Assembly (NCBI RefSeq): GCF_900660515.1
Contig: NZ_LR214972.1
Location: 806,001-870,000, forward strand
Source of the DNA: Mycoplasmopsis bovirhinis
GTDB taxonomy: Bacteria > Bacillota_I > Bacilli_A > Mycoplasmatales > Metamycoplasmataceae
DNA: 64,000 nucleotides
Direction of reading: 5' to 3'
Below, in pieces: positions 23,939 to 34,501 of this stretch. The translations under genes were made by a program, and so were the position numbers. The notes beneath the pieces were generated by a model that was not told where the DNA came from, did no database searches, and was given only the letters and a program-made list of their open reading frames with translations. Each line of letters begins with the position of its first letter. The stretch's first letter is position 1.

Positions 23939-24916
23939 ATTTTAGCTCCTGGTGAAGCTCTTTATGATGAATATCATTTTGCAAATCAAAAAATTGAAGT
24001 GCAAGTAGGTGGAGCTGCATTAAATGTTGCTGCTGTAATTCAATTTCAAGATCAAAATACAATTTTTACTGGTACAATTGGAAATGATGTTAATTTTGCA
24101 ATTTTAAATTCTTTTGATAAAGCAAAATTAACTAAGGATTATTTATTTCTAAGCAAAGATAAACCTACCACAAAAGCCATTGTTACTTTAGACCAAACTG
24201 GAGAAAGAAGCTTTAAATTTTTAAGGGCTGCCGATGCTGAATTAGACTATCAGCTAGTTAAAAATCTTAACTTTGATGCTTTAGTTTTAACTTCAGCAAC
24301 TGCCTTTTTACGTGGTAAACTTTATAATTCTTATCTACAATTGGTAAAAAAAGCCAAAAAAGAAAATAAGAAAATTTTCTTTGATCCTAATTATCGTAAG
24401 GCACTTTATCAAGATAATTTAGAAGTTTTTTTAGTAAAAGCTAAAGAATTCCTTAACTATGCAGATTTTATTAAATTATCTGAAGAAGAATTATTTTTAA
24501 TAACCAACACTAAATCTTTAGAACAAAGTTTTAAAGTATTAGAGAATTACCCAAATAAACTTTTTCTTATAACCTTAGGTTCACATGGAACATTAGTTTA
24601 CAAAGATAAAAGATATTTTATTGTGGAATCTAAAAAAGTAAGGCAAGTTGATTCAACTGGTGCTGGTGATGCTTTTTTTGGTACTTTTATTGATAAATGA
24701 TTTGAAGATAAAAATGCTAACTTAAAAGAAATTGTTATTGATGAAAATTTAATTAACATTATTTTTGATGCTAATTTAGTTGCAGGTTATGTTGTCACTA
24801 AACTTGGCGCTAGGTCATTACCTAGTTCAAATTATGATTTTAAAGTAAAGGCCGCAAGAAAAAGACTACTTAAAAGATTTAAAGAAGAATTTATAAATGT
24901 TTCAAAAAATAATTAA
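23939..24916 (+). CDS. scrK: Fructokinase (PfkB family) without a normal start codon
   Basis: Ribokinase-family kinase expected to phosphorylate the fructose released by ScrB. Motifs: ILAPGEALYDEY at the N terminus, VGGAALNVAAVI, FDPNYRKALYQ, LGSHGTLVYK and the catalytic box DSTGAGDAFFGTF. The family normally starts MKI..GEALIDE; here the codons before ILAPGEAL are AGA GCA AAG, with no ATG, GTG or TTG after the scrB stop at 23927-23929. The first GTG in frame is at 23999 and would remove the first strand with GEALYDEY. The given start uses ATT at 23939. The gene may have lost its start or use a rare one. Ends overlapping the next small gene. Confidence 0.75.
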
Positions 24917-25091
24917 AATTTTAGTTCCAGTTGTATTTATTTTAGGGTTAATAACAGGATTAGTACTATGTTTTATTATTGAGGGTTTAAATAACAATTG
25001 ATATAATTTTCTAGTTATCCCTTTAGGTGTTGGTGGAATTTTAACTTTCTTTGTATTAGGAATTTATTTTGTTTTTAGACCTAGAAAATAA
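24897..25091 (+). CDS. Small two-helix membrane protein
   Basis: 64 residues: a first hydrophobic helix (KIIKILVPVVFILGLITGLVL), a short loop with LNNNWYNF (UGA tryptophan), and a second helix (FLVIPLGVGGILTFFVLGIYFVF) ending FRPRK. The start lies inside the last 20 bases of scrK and the two are likely coupled. Not recognised as a family; possibly an accessory of the sugar operon. It is followed by a strong terminator. Confidence 0.65.
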
Positions 25092-25094
25092 ATT

Positions 25095-25131
25095 AAAGCA
25101 ATATGCTTAAGTTACAAGCATATTGCTTTTT
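25095..25131 (+). terminator. Terminator of sucrose operon
   Basis: 14-bp perfect stem (AAAGCAATATGCTT at 25095-25108, complement 25116-25129) with a T-run. Confidence 0.88.
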
Positions 25132-25154
25132 AAATAATCATAAATTTTTTATGG

Positions 25155-25160
25155 TATAAT
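25155..25160 (+). promoter_or_regulatory. -10 box before cassette 1
   Basis: A TATAAT 55 bases before the first membrane gene; a similar TATAAT lies at 29046-29051 before cassette 2. An AAGGAG ribosome site follows at 25204-25210. Confidence 0.5.
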
Positions 25161-25214
25161 ACGAGCAATTTATTAAATATATTTAATAACGTAAATTTAT
25201 TGTAAAGGAGTCAA

Positions 25215-26030
25215 ATATCACAAGGACCTAGTTATGCATTTATTAATTTTGGCAAATGACATTGGTTGGACAAAGAAGAATTTATATATCTTTTTAATTA
25301 TACCTATTTAATAGTTACAGTTTTTATTTTGCTTATGTTGTCATCTTTAATATTTTATTATTTAAATTACTATCTTGATTTGAAAAAGCAAAAACTTCCA
25401 TTATTACATATTTATAATTTACTTAACGGATCTACAAAAGATTTCTTTATTAAAAATAAAATTAAACTTCCTCCAGAAAATTTTGAAATAATTAAAAATC
25501 TTATTCGCAAATATGATAAATACCTTGAGAAAATAAATGATAATAGTATAAGAAAAACTGATACTTCAGTTATGTTTGTTTTAACTACAATTACTTCTGC
25601 TGGTGTTGTTTTAATCAACTTTAGTTACGAAGGACAGTATGTTGCCCAACATCTACTTATCCTAATAATATGTATTATGTATTTTATTTACATAGTCCTT
25701 GCTTATAAAAAATATAATAATAAGTTTTTAATTAAAAATATAAAAATTTACGAGTCACTACAAGAATGAAAGTTACTAAATAATAATTTAACTGAATTTA
25801 AAGAATGAAATCAAATAATAATGCCTAATAATGTGTTTAATAAAACAAAAGTTAAGATATTTATTAAAAATCATTTGAATCAAAAGTTTCATTTTACACT
25901 TAACTTAAACACAAATAATTATGACCCAGAAATTTTTAAAACTCAACTATCTTATTTGGAATTTTTATACTTACTGCCATGAGATAAAATTTATAAAACA
26001 AAAGAAAGTGATAAGGCAATATGAAATTAA
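25215..26030 (+). CDS. Cassette 1 membrane protein A1
   Basis: 271 residues from a probable ATA start (AAGGAG 5 bases upstream). There is no ATG, GTG or TTG before the conserved FINFG segment shared with A2; a TTG at 25266 would cut it off. Layout: N-terminal segment, a first membrane helix (YLIVTVFILLMLSSLIFYYL), a cytoplasmic-looking KLPLLHIYNLLNGSTKDFFIKNKIK motif (given in two overlapping parts), two further helices (FVLTTITSAGVVLINF, LLILIICIMYFIYIVL), and a charged tail ending YLEFLYLLPWDKIYK. The central HIYN.LNGNT..FF motif and the LPWD-type tail recur in A2 and A3. The last codons overlap the ATG of B1. No known family recognised. Confidence 0.7.
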
Positions 26031-27348
26031 AAAAAGCTTTTATTTCAAATTTAGATATTATTCAAGTTACAAATTTTGCAACTGCAACTAGTGTAACTAA
26101 CACAGCAAAAATAGAAAATATCAATTTGAAAACTAATTTCAACGAACAAGAATTTTTAAATAATTTAATACCTACGATACAAAACTCAATTCAAGATTTA
26201 GTTAATCAAAATCCCAGAAACCTATAAGCTTTGCTTGATCATAGTTCTAATCGTGCTTCAAACGAACTAAAACAATCTTAATAGAGAATGTTATTTCACA
26301 ATTTCAAGTGCGAATTAAAAATAATAATCAAATTGATTTGACTCCTAAAGCTTTAATTTATAAAGCTAATTTTTTAGAGAAATACAATACTGAATTAAAA
26401 AAGAATCTTCGAGAAAAACCTAGAGTAACTAAAATATATACTGTTCCAAAACAAATAAAAACCGAAGAAAATTGAACAATTAATAATGATCAAAATACTT
26501 CAAAAGTAATTAATGTAATGTATCAAAGGCAATTTGAACTCTTGAAAGAACAAAAATTCTTACATTCACAACTAAGAAATGAACAATAAATAATTAAAAT
26601 TTATAATATAGCTATTGTAACTCTAACGGCTTTAGTAGTTGTATCTAGTATTTTGGCTTTCTTGTTTCCTGTTTCGGCTCTTGTTAGTGCTTGTTTTAGC
26701 ACTTTAGCTTGGGCTTTAGGCTATATTAGAGATTATAATGTCACAAGAGCTAATTCAATTCACCAAAGTTTAAAATGACTTGAACAAATTAATACAACTT
26801 CTTATAACGAGACATTAAAAACTACTGCTAAAATGTCTCTTGATGTTTATTTAATAGTTAATCAAATTAATACCGCTTATGAATTAACTTCAAAAGTTTT
26901 AACAAAAGCAGGAGAAAACATTCTATCTGGCCTTAGCATAAGTTATGATATAGTTTCACTTTTTCAATCATTCGAAGATCTAAAAAAAGATTACGATGAT
27001 TTAAGAAGAATTTTTGATAAAAAGACACAGCTTCAAGACTTAAAAAAAGAAAACACTGCTCAGTGAGAAGAATTTAAGAAATTAAATAAAATAGTTGTTG
27101 TTTCAGAAACACCGCAAATTAAAGCATACCAAGATGGTGGCACTGGAGGAACCAATATGATATTCAAGCGTCTAATTGATGGGAAAATCTTTACCCGTAA
27201 GCAAATGCTTGCTATGAGCAAATATGAATTAGCTAGTTATAATTTAATAAAAGTTAAAAGAACCGTTACAAAAAATAATAAAACTTATTCATACTAGTAT
27301 ATAAGAAGCAAAAAGAGCAATAAAACCTTAAATGATAACTTAGGATAA
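26021..27348 (+). pseudogene. Cassette 1 protein B1, broken copy of B2
   Basis: Homologue of B2 (29913-31235). It begins MKLKKAFISNLDIIQV as B2 does, then a TAA at 26225-26227, a frameshift before about 26330, a TAA at 26587-26589 and a TAG at 27296-27298 break it. Later parts match B2: the hydrophobic hairpin (IAIVTLTALVVVSSILAF), YNLIKVKRTVTKNN, and the C-terminal SETPQIKAYQDGGTGGTN and FKRLIDGKIFTRKQML. The 3' end LNDNLG is 2 bases from C1. Inactive unless expressed as fragments. Confidence 0.75.
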
Positions 27349-27350
27349 AA

Positions 27351-28106
27351 ATGTTTTTTGTCTCAATGATTGTTATTTGAATTTTTTTGATTATCATATG
27401 AATTTTAGTTAGTATTTTTGTTATATATCAATACAAAAAAACAAGATATTTAAACTTACTAACTGCTAATTTATACTTTATTGCAACTAAAGATACTCAA
27501 GGGTATTTCGAGAAGAATGCACTTAAACTTGAAGATTGATTTTTTGAATTTTTGGAATCTATTATTGACCAATACAAATACTTTTATCAAAGAAAACTCA
27601 AACTCTTATATGTAATTAAAACAATTTATCCTATGACTGGCCTTTTAGTAGTATTTTTCAGTTACTTTATTATTTTTGTTTTGGAACATTTATCTTTAGG
27701 ATATATTGTTGGAATTTCTATCTTTGGTTTTTTTATTATTATACTTATTTTGAAAACAATGTATTTAAATAATGATTATTATACTACTTATAGAATTTTA
27801 CAAATTGATTGAGCTTTGATTCAAAATTGAAAAAGAACTAATGACAAACTTTCTGGTAATAATTTTATTACTTTAGAAGAGCTAAAAAGTATATATCACC
27901 AAAAATTTCAAAATCCTCAAAAAATTAAAATTGCAAATAAAAGTTTATTTAGAGGTTGTTTTAGTTATCAAATAAATTATCAAGTAGTAGTTAAAGAAAT
28001 TTTTGATACACCAGAAAAATACTTGTATTTTTCAGCTATTTTACCTTATGATAAAATTAAACTAAATTCTAAAAAAGTATCATTTGATTTCTTTAAAACA
28101 TTTTAG
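27351..28106 (+). CDS. Cassette 1 membrane protein C1
   Basis: 251 residues, many UGA tryptophans. An N-terminal helix (VSMIVIWIFLIIIWILVSIF) is followed by a cytoplasmic stretch with LKLEDWFFEFLESIIDQYK, two helices around residues 90-140, and a charged tail ending in EKYLYFSAILPYDKIKLNS. The same LKLEDWFF and YF..(I/L)(L/F)PY patterns occur in C2 and C3. ATG lies 2 bases after the stop of B1. Family not recognised. The tail motif is similar to the LPWD end of the A proteins, so A and C may be distant relatives. Confidence 0.7.
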
Positions 28107-28950
28107 TTTAAATTACATATTAATTAAAATCTAATTTTAGTTCTGAATATAAATATGATAATGAAAAAAATTTCTAACCTATTTAACTAGGTTAGTTTTT
28201 ATAAATTTACCTTTAACTACATTTTCTTGCTCTTTAACATTTATTAAAAATCAAATTTAACAAATGTATGATAAACTTTTTCTTAAATATAAAAATATTT
28301 ATAAACTAGTTACCTTTGTACTAAAAGAATAATTAGAAGATAATGATGTTATATAAAAATATTAATATATGCAACTAAACATAGATACATTTAATAGAAC
28401 TTTCTTTGATAATTATCCTCTTTATTTAGAAGATATAAAGAATTATTGCTATAGAGCAACTAATTTTATAAGAATTTGAAACTGAGGATGAATTTGATAC
28501 TTATATTATAAAAAGATTTAAAGAATTAAATTAAACTAGCTAGTTATTCAACAAAGGTATTAAAACTTATTTTATGAATTGCATTTAAATACCAAGATGC
28601 ATACGAAGTTCTAAAAATAATTATATTTTTATTATACCTAGTACTAATAATATTAAAACTTCTAAAGCATGATTTATAATTCCTATTTATGAAAATAATA
28701 TACTAAAAATAAATTGAATTAGTGCTTATTAAGATCATGATGAATTAACTTAATGAATACCTGTTGCATATTTAATAAAGCATCTAATATTTGCGAAGCA
28801 TTCTTAATTAAAAACAATTTACATATTCAAATACAATAAAATATTTCAAGTGATAAACAAAGCCTACATACTTTAGTGATAAAGTTACTAAATGATATAA
28901 CACATAATTTAAACATTATTTATAATAAATTTTGCTTTTTAGACTTAATA
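28107..28950. other. Decayed region between cassettes 1 and 2
   Basis: A weak hairpin (AACCTA/TAGGTT, about 28174-28194) follows C1. From about 28370 to 28860 the plus strand holds broken reading frames with coherent pieces such as EFETEDEFDTYIIKRFKELN and SKAWFIIPIYENNILKINW, separated by stops. They look like a dead gene of unknown type. Nothing intact was seen. Confidence 0.45.
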
Positions 28951-28952
28951 AC

Positions 28953-28997
28953 AAAACCCCTTCTAGATAATGTGAATCTAGGAGGGGTTTATATTTT
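28953..28997. terminator. Strong hairpin before cassette 2
   Basis: 15-bp stem (AAACCCCTTCTAGAT with its partner ending at 28990, one G-T pair) with a short loop. A T-rich tail follows on plus; on minus there is TTTTGTTATT. Works as a terminator in either direction. Confidence 0.75.
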
Positions 28998-29071
28998 TAG
29001 CGAATTTATGAACATGATACTTTATGTTGTTAAATTGAAATATAGTATAATAAATAAAGTTAGGAGTTATT

Positions 29072-29923
29072 TTGTACAAAGGAATTTTTCGAGCTTCAAA
29101 TTTTATTAATTTTGGACCTAAAAGTACGTGAAGCAATGATCCAAATAATTTTTGAATTTTATTAAAATATGATTATTCAGATACAGTTTTAATTAGTGTA
29201 ACTATTATTCTCGCTTTACTTATCATATTTTCACTTACCAAAAAATATTTATTGATAACTAAGTTTAAATTACCATTTTTTCACATTTACAATATTTTGA
29301 ATGGAAATACAAAAAGTTTTTTTATTAAAAATAAACTAAAAATAGATCATAAATATTTTGAAATAATAAACTTAGTCTTAGAAGATTATAATAAATTTTT
29401 AAATCAAGTATATTGAAAGAAGACTATAAACTTTATTAGTTCAGAAAATATCTTGACCTTATTTATTTGAATTAATAGTGTTTTAAATATAATTTTAAGT
29501 TTATTTATTATTAATGTTGAATATTATATAACAAGCATTATTATATTTCTTTTAACACCTACATTAAACTTTATCTATTACATTATTTTAATTAAAATAA
29601 ATATTAAAAAGTATGTTATTGAAGATGTGGATTATAAACAAAAACTTAAAGAGTGAGAAGTATTTAATTCTAAGTTAGATATAAAATGTAATTTTTTAAA
29701 TATATATAATGATAAATTATTAACTATTTATAATACAAATAAAAAATTATTTTTTAAAGACTTATCAAATAAATTAATTAAAGTTAAGATAAATTGGAAA
29801 TATAAAAATTCAAATCAAAATATCTTTAAAACTTTAGATGATTTTGAATATTTTAATAAAATTATGCCATTAGATCTCTTGACGTGAAATAAAACAGGTA
29901 GGGTAATAATAAATGAATTTTAA
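29072..29923 (+). CDS. Cassette 2 membrane protein A2
   Basis: 283 residues from a TTG start with AGGAG 6 bases upstream. The order matches A1: N-terminal segment with FINFGP, first helix (TVLISVTIILALLIIFSL), the conserved KLPFFHIYNILNGNTKSFFI, two helices (about residues 145-190) and a charged tail with YFNKIMPLDLLTW. The last 11 bases overlap the start of B2, so translation of A2 and B2 is likely coupled. UGA tryptophans occur throughout. Not assigned to any known family. Confidence 0.75.
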
Positions 29924-31235
29924 AAAAGCTTTAATTTCTAATTTAGATATAATCCAGGTTGCTAATTTTGGTGCTGTTACTAGTGTTGCTACTAATACAC
30001 AAAGAATCCAAGAAAGCAATATTTCAGAGCAAAGTCAAACTAATTTAGTTAATAATGTTTTGCTAACTGTTCAGACTACTTTAAAAGATTATGATCATAT
30101 TAATGATTTATCACAAACCAAAAATACTGAAAAAAATCACAAAATAAAACATACTTTTTTAACTAAAGTAACTGATAATCTGGATTTAGAAAAAAGTAAC
30201 AAACTATTAACTAACAAACATGTAAAATCATTTTTAAAAAAATCAAATTTAGTTGAAAAATACAATAATGAGTTAGTTAAAATTTCAAAAGAAGTTAAGA
30301 CTACGAAAGTTGCAAAAGAACTACAAAAAGCACCAGAACGTCTTTTAACACAATATAATACTTATATAAATAATGACCCAGGTACTTCTAAAGTTATACA
30401 TATACTCTTAGAAAAATATCAAAAACTTTTTAAAGTAAAATCTGAGCTACAAACAAAATTATTTGAAGAAAAACAAATAAATAGAAATATACAAGTTGCC
30501 ATTGTTACACTAAGCGCTCTCGCTGTTTTTAGTAGCTTTATTGCTTTTTTTGTGCCGCCATTAGCTTTTGCTGCTGCATCAGCTGGAGCTCTAGCAATTT
30601 TGCTTAGCGCCATAAAAGAATATCGAAAAATTAAAATTAATGCTATAAAAAAGCAATTAGAATTATTGGGTAAATTAGAAAAAGGAAACTTTAATGATGT
30701 AATTACTGATACTGCTAAATTAGGACTAGATTTAGCAGTATCAATGATTCAACTTGCTGGTAAAAAACAAATTGCAAATTCTATTTTTGCAAAAACTTTA
30801 TCAAAAGGTTTTAGTTATTTTAGTTTTGGATATGACTTTTTAGGCCTTGTTAAAAATTCTGTTCAACTTGATGGTGATGAGCAGGAACTAAAGAATTTGT
30901 TGTCAGAAGCAAAACAAATTGAATTAATGAGAAAAAACTATAATGACCAATGAGTTAATTTTAAAAAACTAAATAAAGTAGTTGTAGTTTCTGAGACTAG
31001 ACAAAACTATGCTTATAAAAGTGGTGGAACAGGGGGAACTAATGTGTTTTTTAAACGACTAATAGATGGCAAAATTTTTAGTAGAAAAGAAATGCTTTCT
31101 ATGAGTAAGTATGAACTGGAAAGTTATACTTTAATAAAAGTTAGAAGAACTGTAACTAAGAACAACCTAAGATATTCATATGAATATCTTAGAAGTAAAC
31201 ATAGCAACAAATTGCTAGAAGATAATTTAGGTTAA
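29913..31235 (+). CDS. Cassette 2 protein B2, candidate membrane-active effector
   Basis: 440 residues, the only intact B protein. Residues 1-25 (MNFKKALISNLDIIQVANFG) are conserved in B1 and weakly signal-like but without a lipobox. Residues 30-190 are charged and helical. Residues 195-233 form a strongly hydrophobic hairpin with a central VPP turn (TLSALAVFSSFIAFF then PLAFAAASAGALAILLSA). More amphipathic helix follows (to about 345, ending in a UGA tryptophan). The C-terminal 90 residues carry VVVVSETRQ, the glycine box GGTGGT (371-376), FFKRLIDGKIFSRKEM and SKYELESYTLIKVRRTVTKN, all conserved with B1. Coupled to A2 (overlap) and C2 (2-base gap). No family recognised. Confidence 0.75.
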
Positions 31236-31237
31236 AA

Positions 31238-32022
31238 ATGAGATTTGAACTTATTCTTAGTGTTTGAATTATATTATTTATATTATGATTATTGTTAATT
31301 TTGTATATTTTTTTATATTTAAAAATAAATCATAAGAACAATATCCACTTTTTTCCAAATTTATTTTTTATAGCAAAAAAAGAAACTCAAAATTACTACA
31401 TTAAAAAAGAAATAAAATTAGAGGATTTTTATTTTGAAGCTTTAATAAAAATCTTTAATGACCAAAAGCTAAAATATAAAAAATAGAAATTTCACTAAAT
31501 TACTTCCAAAATGCAAACATTATAATTTTTTTAGCAATTATCTTCTTTAGTTTTTTAATACCTATAGCATATTTTGAATTTATTACTCCAAATGCTGAAT
31601 ATTTTGGAACTTTTTTAGTTTTAGGCTTAGTTTTTTATTTATTGCTTTTATTCACTTTTATATTTTCAGCATGAATTTTAAGAATCATTTACTGAAAATA
31701 TTTAGCAATAACAGAGTTAAGTGTTAATAATATTGAAAGATGGAAAAACAAAAACAAAGATTTTAGCAATGAAAAAATTTTTATTTCATTGCCCGAACTT
31801 AAGGAAATTTCAAACAAACCAAAACCAAGAAATTTTTTGATTTCGAGAGACCAAAAATTTTGATATTTCTTTAAATTTAAGATTGCTTATAATAATGAAG
31901 CTAAAGAGTATTTTGCTTCTTATGAACAATATTTATATTTTTTAATGGTATTGCCTTATAACACCATTAAAATAAATGCAACAAAAGTTACTCAAAACTT
32001 TATTAAAAATTTAGATAAATAA
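31238..32022 (+). pseudogene. Cassette 2 membrane protein C2, frame interrupted at A6
   Basis: C-type membrane protein: N-terminal helix (LILSVWIILFILWLLLILYI), the EIKLEDFYFEALIKIF motif, two later helices (IIIFLAIIFFSFLIPIAYF and LVLGLVFYLLLLFTFIFSAW), tail EQYLYFLMVLPYNTIKIN. The frame stops at a TAG (31484-31486) right after a run of six A (31478-31483). One more A would join the frame to the rest, which runs open to 32022. It may be a phase-variable state, transcriptional slippage site, or simple mutation. Confidence 0.7.
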
Positions 32023-32031
32023 AAGGAAAAA

Positions 32032-32850
32032 ATGCTTTCACAAATTTTTTTTAAAATTAATGAATCAACTGATTTTAAACCAGGATCATTACTTGATAGT
32101 TTTCTTTGATTTATGTTTCGACCACCTCTTTGAAATACTATTTTAACATCTGCATTACTTGTTTTATTAACTATCTTTTATATTTGGTATAAAACTTTTA
32201 AATTTCGTAAGTGAAAATTACCTTTTTTCCATATTTATAATTTATTTAATGGTAATACAATTAAATTTTTTATGGAAAATAAAATAAAAATAAAGCAAAA
32301 ATATTTTAAAGTTATTGATTTATTACACGATGAATACCAAGATTATTTAGCATCGCTAAAATTCAAAAGATTACGCTTTTGAGACCAATTTATCTTGTTA
32401 ATTTTTATTTTACTATATGTTTATGCAATAATGCATGTTGTTTACCTTAGTAAAGATCATTATTTAAATCAAAGCATAACTGTATTTATTGGAACTCTTT
32501 GTACAGGTGTAATATTTTTATTTATTTATAAGTTTAATACTAATAAATTTATTATTTCAAGTTTCCATTTTAAAAAATTATATACAAAGTGAAAAACCTT
32601 TAACCAAGAATTAGATGATACAAGAGAACTAAGTCTTGTTTTAAATAATTTAGATAATTTACCATCAAAATTATTTTTAATTGAACAAGGTAAATGCTAT
32701 AAATTTACAAATAATTTAAAATATAAAAATGTCAATGAAAATATTTTTACTACAAAACAAGAGTGAGCATATTTTAAGCAAATTCTTCCTTGATCAATGA
32801 TTTGTGATAATAAAGCTAAAAAATACTTTATATATAAAGAAAGAAAGTAA
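32032..32850 (+). CDS. Cassette 3 membrane protein A3
   Basis: 272 residues with an ATG start and AAGGAAA upstream. N-terminal region, helix (ILTSALLVLLTIFYIW), the conserved KLPFFHIYNLFNGNTIKFF, two helices (FILLIFILLYVYAIMH and ITVFIGTLCTGVIFLFIY), and a tail with WAYFKQILPWSMI. Unlike A1 and A2 it is followed directly by a C protein, with no B between. Confidence 0.75.
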
Positions 32851-32862
32851 AAGGTTTTAAAG

Positions 32863-33642
32863 ATGAAATATGCGATCATGTTTGCTTTTTGGTTTATTTT
32901 ATTTCTAATATGGTTAATTTTAAGTATTTTTTTATTTATTTATATTAAAAATTCAAGAAGCAACCTTATTGGCCAAGCAAATTTATTTTTTATATCAACA
33001 GAGTACACCCAAAAATATTTTCAAAGACGAAGACTTAAGCTTGAAGATTGATTTTTTGACGCTGTGCATAAAATTTTTGAAAAATATGAACTTAGCTACC
33101 GCAAAAATGTAATAACTTTGAATTGACTTTGGAGAATTCATGGTTTGATAATGGCTTCATTACTATTTTTTAGTGATGTTATGATGAATTTTTTAAGATT
33201 ATTAGAAGTCAATGAAACTATTATTATCATAACGTATGTTTTAATAATAGTTTTGTTAGTTTTAGTGAGTATTTATTTTTATTCAGTTTATTTTAATCGT
33301 TGAATTATTTTATGAATTAATTTGGATAAAATTGATCAATGAAGAGAAGAAAATAAAAATTTACCAGATCAAAATTATTTTGAACCAAATGATTATTTTT
33401 TAAAAAAACTTAATTTTACTAAAAAGCAAACTAAGAGATTATTTATATATTGTTCGTGATTTGTTTTTAATAGTTTTATTCATGAAATTAATTATGATCA
33501 ATTTGATAATGATATCTTTGCAACAAAAGAACAATACCATTATTTTTTAAGTATCTTTCCATATAATTTAGTTTTAATTAACTTAAAATCTTATCGCAAG
33601 ATAAATAAAAAAAGAAATTTGAACTCTAAAGAAGAGCACTAA
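32863..33642 (+). CDS. Cassette 3 membrane protein C3
   Basis: 259 residues. N-terminal helix (MFAFWFILFLIWLILSIFLF), RLKLEDWFFDAVHKIF, two helices near residues 95-150, and a tail with YHYFLSIFPYNLVLIN. The gap to A3 is 12 bases with a GGTT-rich weak ribosome site. Full-length and intact. Closest in layout to C1. Confidence 0.75.
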
Positions 33643-33683
33643 TTTTATAGTTCAGAAAAGTTAAAATAACTCTTAAAAACTTA

Positions 33684-33712
33684 TTTAACAATACTATAAA
33701 TTATGTTATAAT
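33684..33712 (+). promoter_or_regulatory. rpsD promoter and long leader
   Basis: TTTAAC at 33684-33689, 17-base spacer and TATAAT at 33707-33712. About 165 bases of leader follow up to rpsD, long enough for S4 autoregulation, though I cannot show the pseudoknot. Confidence 0.6.
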
Positions 33713-33883
33713 AGCAAAGCATTATAAACAGCAGCTTATTATACTTTAAGGGTTAAACCTAATTTTAACGTGCTAATTTTGTTAGTAAAGAAGCTGAATT
33801 TAATTGAACACATTAAGTTAAAATTAATTTAAAGTAGAAATGAGCCCTCTTAAAATAGTGCACAATAGAAAAGAGGAAATAAT

Positions 33884-34483
33884 ATGTCAAGATATACAGG
33901 ACCTGTATTTAAAAAATCTCGTCGTCTAGGTTTCTCAATTCTTGAAAGCGGAAAAGAATTCGCTAAAGGGAAAAAAAGAACATATGCTCCTGGACAACAT
34001 GGGACACGTAGAGTTAAATTATCAGATTACGGTTTACACTTATATGAAAAACAAAAGGTAAAACATTTATTTGGTGTAAGCGAAAAACAATTACGTAAAA
34101 CTTTCCAAAAGGCTACTAAATTAAAAGGTGTTACTGGTACAAACTTACTTCAATTATTAGAAATACGTTTAGATAACTTAGTTTATAGAGCTGGTTTTGC
34201 AACAACTAGAAGACAAGCTCGTCAATTAGTTAACCACGGACACTTCACTTTAAATGGTAAAAAAGCAAACATTCCTTCAATTTTAGTATCATTAGGTGAT
34301 ACAATTGAATTAAAAGAAAAATCACGTGCAAACAAACAAATTGTTGAAGCTTTACAAACTAAAGAAGCAGCTGCATGATTAACTAGAAAAGATTTTGCCT
34401 TTAAATTAGATAGATTACCAGAAAGAACTGAAATTCATCAAGAAATCAAAGATGCCTTGATTGTTGAGTTCTACTCAAAATAA
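33884..34483 (+). CDS. rpsD: 30S ribosomal protein S4
   Basis: Primary 16S-binding protein that nucleates assembly of the small subunit body. 199 residues with [17 protein letters not shown] at the start, [11 protein letters not shown], the S4 RNA-binding domain [34 protein letters not shown] (given in part) and a C-terminal [10 protein letters not shown]. The tryptophan is UGA at 34376-34378. AGAGG ribosome site. Followed by rpmE 18 bases later. Confidence 0.97.
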
Positions 34484-34501
34484 TAATTAATAAGGAATAT
34501 T

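Noticed and set aside
33713-33883. Riboswitch or T-box before rpsD
   Set aside because: No conserved core; an S4 leader is possible but not shown.
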